Below, piece by piece: positions 5,138 through 6,442 of a stretch of DNA of 6,442 nt. Where the stretch lies: positions 1-6,442 of the forward strand of contig JAIEOG010000059.1 of assembly GCA_019750655.1 (NCBI GenBank). Direction: 5' to 3'. Position numbers and translations under genes: made by a program. The notes beneath the pieces were generated by a model. The model ran no database searches. It had not been told where the DNA came from and saw only the letters and a list, made by a program, of their open reading frames with translations. Source of the stretch: a bacterium. Lineage in GTDB: Bacteria; Bdellovibrionota; FAC87; UBA2466. Within the stretch, counting starts at the first letter, position 1; each line of letters opens with the position of its first letter.

Positions 5138-6378
5138 TCATCAATCTCCGAAACACCTAGACGCGCTCTTTGTTCTTGCAAAAAGCGGAGCGTCGCAACC
5201 TCACCTGACTCTACTTCCGAAGGAAGCCTCCCTGGGCGGCGGTCGAAAGCAGCAAAAACCGCCTCCGGGTTATTGAAATACACTTCTTTGACAATCGGAT
5301 CGATGTAACTTCTTTCCGCTTCGGAGGGATTGTTATTGAGGAAACCTGCTGCGCCATCCACCGCTTCTTTCCAAACCGCCTTTTTTTCCTTCTCTGTCTT
5401 CGGAAACGGCTCGTAAGTGAGGTATTCCAAAGCCATGCGTGTCGCCCACCAGGTGCGGAAATTTTTCGCCGTGAAACCGTTTCCGCTAACAAGCCCTAAG
5501 TAGGAGTTAAAATCATCAGCGGTTAACTGGCGGAGCCGCCCCTGCGGATCCCGGTATTGGAAAAGCCTATCGCCTGGGAGGCGTCTCAAATCCCGCAGCG
5601 CCGCTGTAAGCTCGGGCCTTAGATCTCGCTCACTCTCGTTTTTCACATCGTGCTTGCCATGGAAATCAAACTGAATGGTATCGCCATCTAGCTTGAAGTG
5701 TTTTTTCTCCAAGGTTGTGAGACCAAACTTCCCGTCTTTAGCCGACGACTCATTCCCTACTCGAATCTGGGTAGCGTCCATTAGTAACAACAAAGCGGCG
5801 AGCGCTTTTCGTTTCGTGGGCTCTGTCTCCTGGAGATCAGACAAGGCCGATTTACGGATCTGCGAGAGGACTGTACCAAAGTGAATATTGAGATCGAATT
5901 TATGGAGGTTGCTAACTCGGGTCCACTCGGGATGCCGGAGCTCCTGGCTGCGCCCTTGATCGTCTCTGCCACGAATCTGCACGTGGGCCAGTGGATCGAT
6001 CGTGATTTTCACTTCACTCCAGTTCGGAGGAATAGTGTGCTTGTTGTCTTTAAGCCGCTGGAGCAGATCTGCGAGCTTTTTACCCGCGAGTTGCTTCCCC
6101 GCCTCATCGAAATAACCGAACACCTTCACCCTCTTGCCCCTCACTGTGCGGCTGCCGACGACTTTGCGCGTGTAACTGGGTGAATTGGGCTTCCAGACAT
6201 GCAAGCCCGCCTGCTTGGCCATCGCCGCGGTCTTTTCCGCGCGCGACTGCTCTCCTGCCGGATCAAAAGCTTCAAAGCGGCAATCTGGCAGTGCCGGTTT
6301 ATTACGATCCCGAGGTTTGCCTAGAGCCGGAAAAGCCAGAAAAGCTAGTATGAGAATGAGGGTATGGCGCACAGACAC
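5134..6378 (-). CDS. Type IB DNA topoisomerase with an N-terminal signal peptide
   Basis: The 414-residue protein belongs to the bacterial/poxvirus type IB topoisomerases, which nick one strand through a 3'-phosphotyrosyl link and relax supercoils without ATP. The N-terminal DNA-binding domain starts near residue 58 (AGLHVW), with IPPNWSEVKI (116-125) and LAHVQIRGRDDQGR (130-143). The catalytic set is complete by comparison with the Deinococcus and vaccinia enzymes: R206 (QIRVGNE), K242 (FHGK), R308 (KNFRTW), N349 and nucleophile Y358 (RSYIDP). Residues 1-20 look like a Sec signal peptide: Arg/His n-region, hydrophobic 6-17, and A-L-G before K21. The mature part holds a single cysteine (C33). 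The start is GTG at 6378, or GTG at 6372 (V3); an in-frame TAA lies at 6387-6385. The next ATG (M53) would cut off the leader but lacks a Shine-Dalgarno. Hand counts suggest somewhat lower GC than the pan genes. It overlaps smpB tail to tail. Enzyme family is sure; export is inferred. Confidence 0.9.
   Translation of the reverse strand: MSVRHTLILILAFLAFPALGKPRDRNKPALPDCRFEAFDPAGEQSRAEKTAAMAKQAGLHVWKPNSPSYTRKVVGSRTVRGKRVKVFGYFDEAGKQLAGKKLADLLQRLKDNKHTIPPNWSEVKITIDPLAHVQIRGRDDQGRSQELRHPEWTRVSNLHKFDLNIHFGTVLSQIRKSALSDLQETEPTKRKALAALLLLMDATQIRVGNESSAKDGKFGLTTLEKKHFKLDGDTIQFDFHGKHDVKNESERDLRPELTAALRDLRRLPGDRLFQYRDPQGRLRQLTADDFNSYLGLVSGNGFTAKNFRTWWATRMALEYLTYEPFPKTEKEKKAVWKEAVDGAAGFLNNNPSEAERSYIDPIVKEVYFNNPEAVFAAFDRRPGRLPSEVESGEVATLRFLQEQRARLGVSEIDD
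6319..6378 (-). other. Predicted Sec signal peptide of the topoisomerase
   Basis: Codons 1-20 encode a short basic n-region (MSVRH), an uninterrupted hydrophobic core TLILILAFLAFP and the signal-peptidase motif ALG before KPRDRN. No twin arginine and no lipobox cysteine are present, so a Sec/SPI signal, or failing cleavage an inner-membrane anchor, is expected. Confidence 0.65.
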
Positions 6379-6442
6379 ACTGAGTTATCGGTATCAGGCA
6401 GGCATCACTAGACCGCGGTGCGTCACCTTTTTAAGCAGCACA
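6379..6442. other. Short region upstream of the topoisomerase gene
   Basis: These 64 bases hold no convincing Shine-Dalgarno or -35/-10 pair for the minus-strand gene; a GATAAC stretch sits just before the GTG but lacks a matching -35. On the minus strand an open frame of 15 codons ends at TGA (6396-6394), 15 bases before the topoisomerase start. It could be the tail of an upstream gene running into the window, but 15 residues are too few to identify. Confidence 0.3.

Noticed and set aside
5138..5240. Search for ssrA (tmRNA) next to smpB
   Set aside because: The region after smpB is the 3' coding part of the topoisomerase gene, and no tmRNA-like ends or tRNA-like acceptor were seen.
5881..6183. 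100-codon plus-strand open frame opposite the topoisomerase gene
   Set aside because: Antisense to the conserved DNA-binding domain, with no recognised motif.
6394..6442. Tail of another minus-strand gene entering from the right edge
   Set aside because: Only 15 codons are visible, with no identifiable motif, so it is mentioned but not called as a gene.

Overview
The window is a compact stretch of Gram-negative chromosome. It carries seven genes, of which six are complete and one is cut by the left edge. Coding density is very high. The presence of a FadL/OMPP1-type outer-membrane beta-barrel indicates a diderm. The mix of genes and the mid-50s GC (hand-sampled, not computed) would suit a proteobacterium or a Bdellovibrionota-like lineage, but the taxon is inference only.

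Left block (+ strand, 1-2341): the 3' end of tsaD (tRNA t6A synthesis) overlaps the start of rsmA/ksgA (16S rRNA adenine dimethyltransferase) by 4 bases (ATGA). Fourteen bases after rsmA comes a GTG-initiated gene for a FadL-like outer-membrane protein with a signal peptide and a C-terminal Phe. The tight spacing suggests one transcript.

Middle block (+ strand, 2342-5137): a 62-base gap holds an imperfect hairpin and a good sigma70-like promoter (TTTACA-16-TATAGT). The four genes panB, panC, a DUF502 membrane protein and smpB follow, with junctions of 3 bases, a 4-base overlap and a 4-base overlap. PanB and PanC make pantothenate (the coenzyme A precursor), DUF502 is an inner-membrane protein of unclear role, and SmpB is the tmRNA partner in ribosome rescue. 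The predicted promoter lies so close to the panB ATG that the transcript would be nearly leaderless, and no Shine-Dalgarno is visible there.

Right block (- strand, 6378-5134): a type IB (eukaryote/poxvirus-like) DNA topoisomerase, convergent with smpB, with the two stop codons overlapping. All expected catalytic residues are present. Unusually, the protein begins with a classical Sec-type signal peptide (hydrophobic stretch, A-L-G cleavage motif), which suggests a topoisomerase exported from the cytoplasm. This is the most noteworthy observation in the window. No tRNA, rRNA, CRISPR array, insertion sequence or ssrA was seen.
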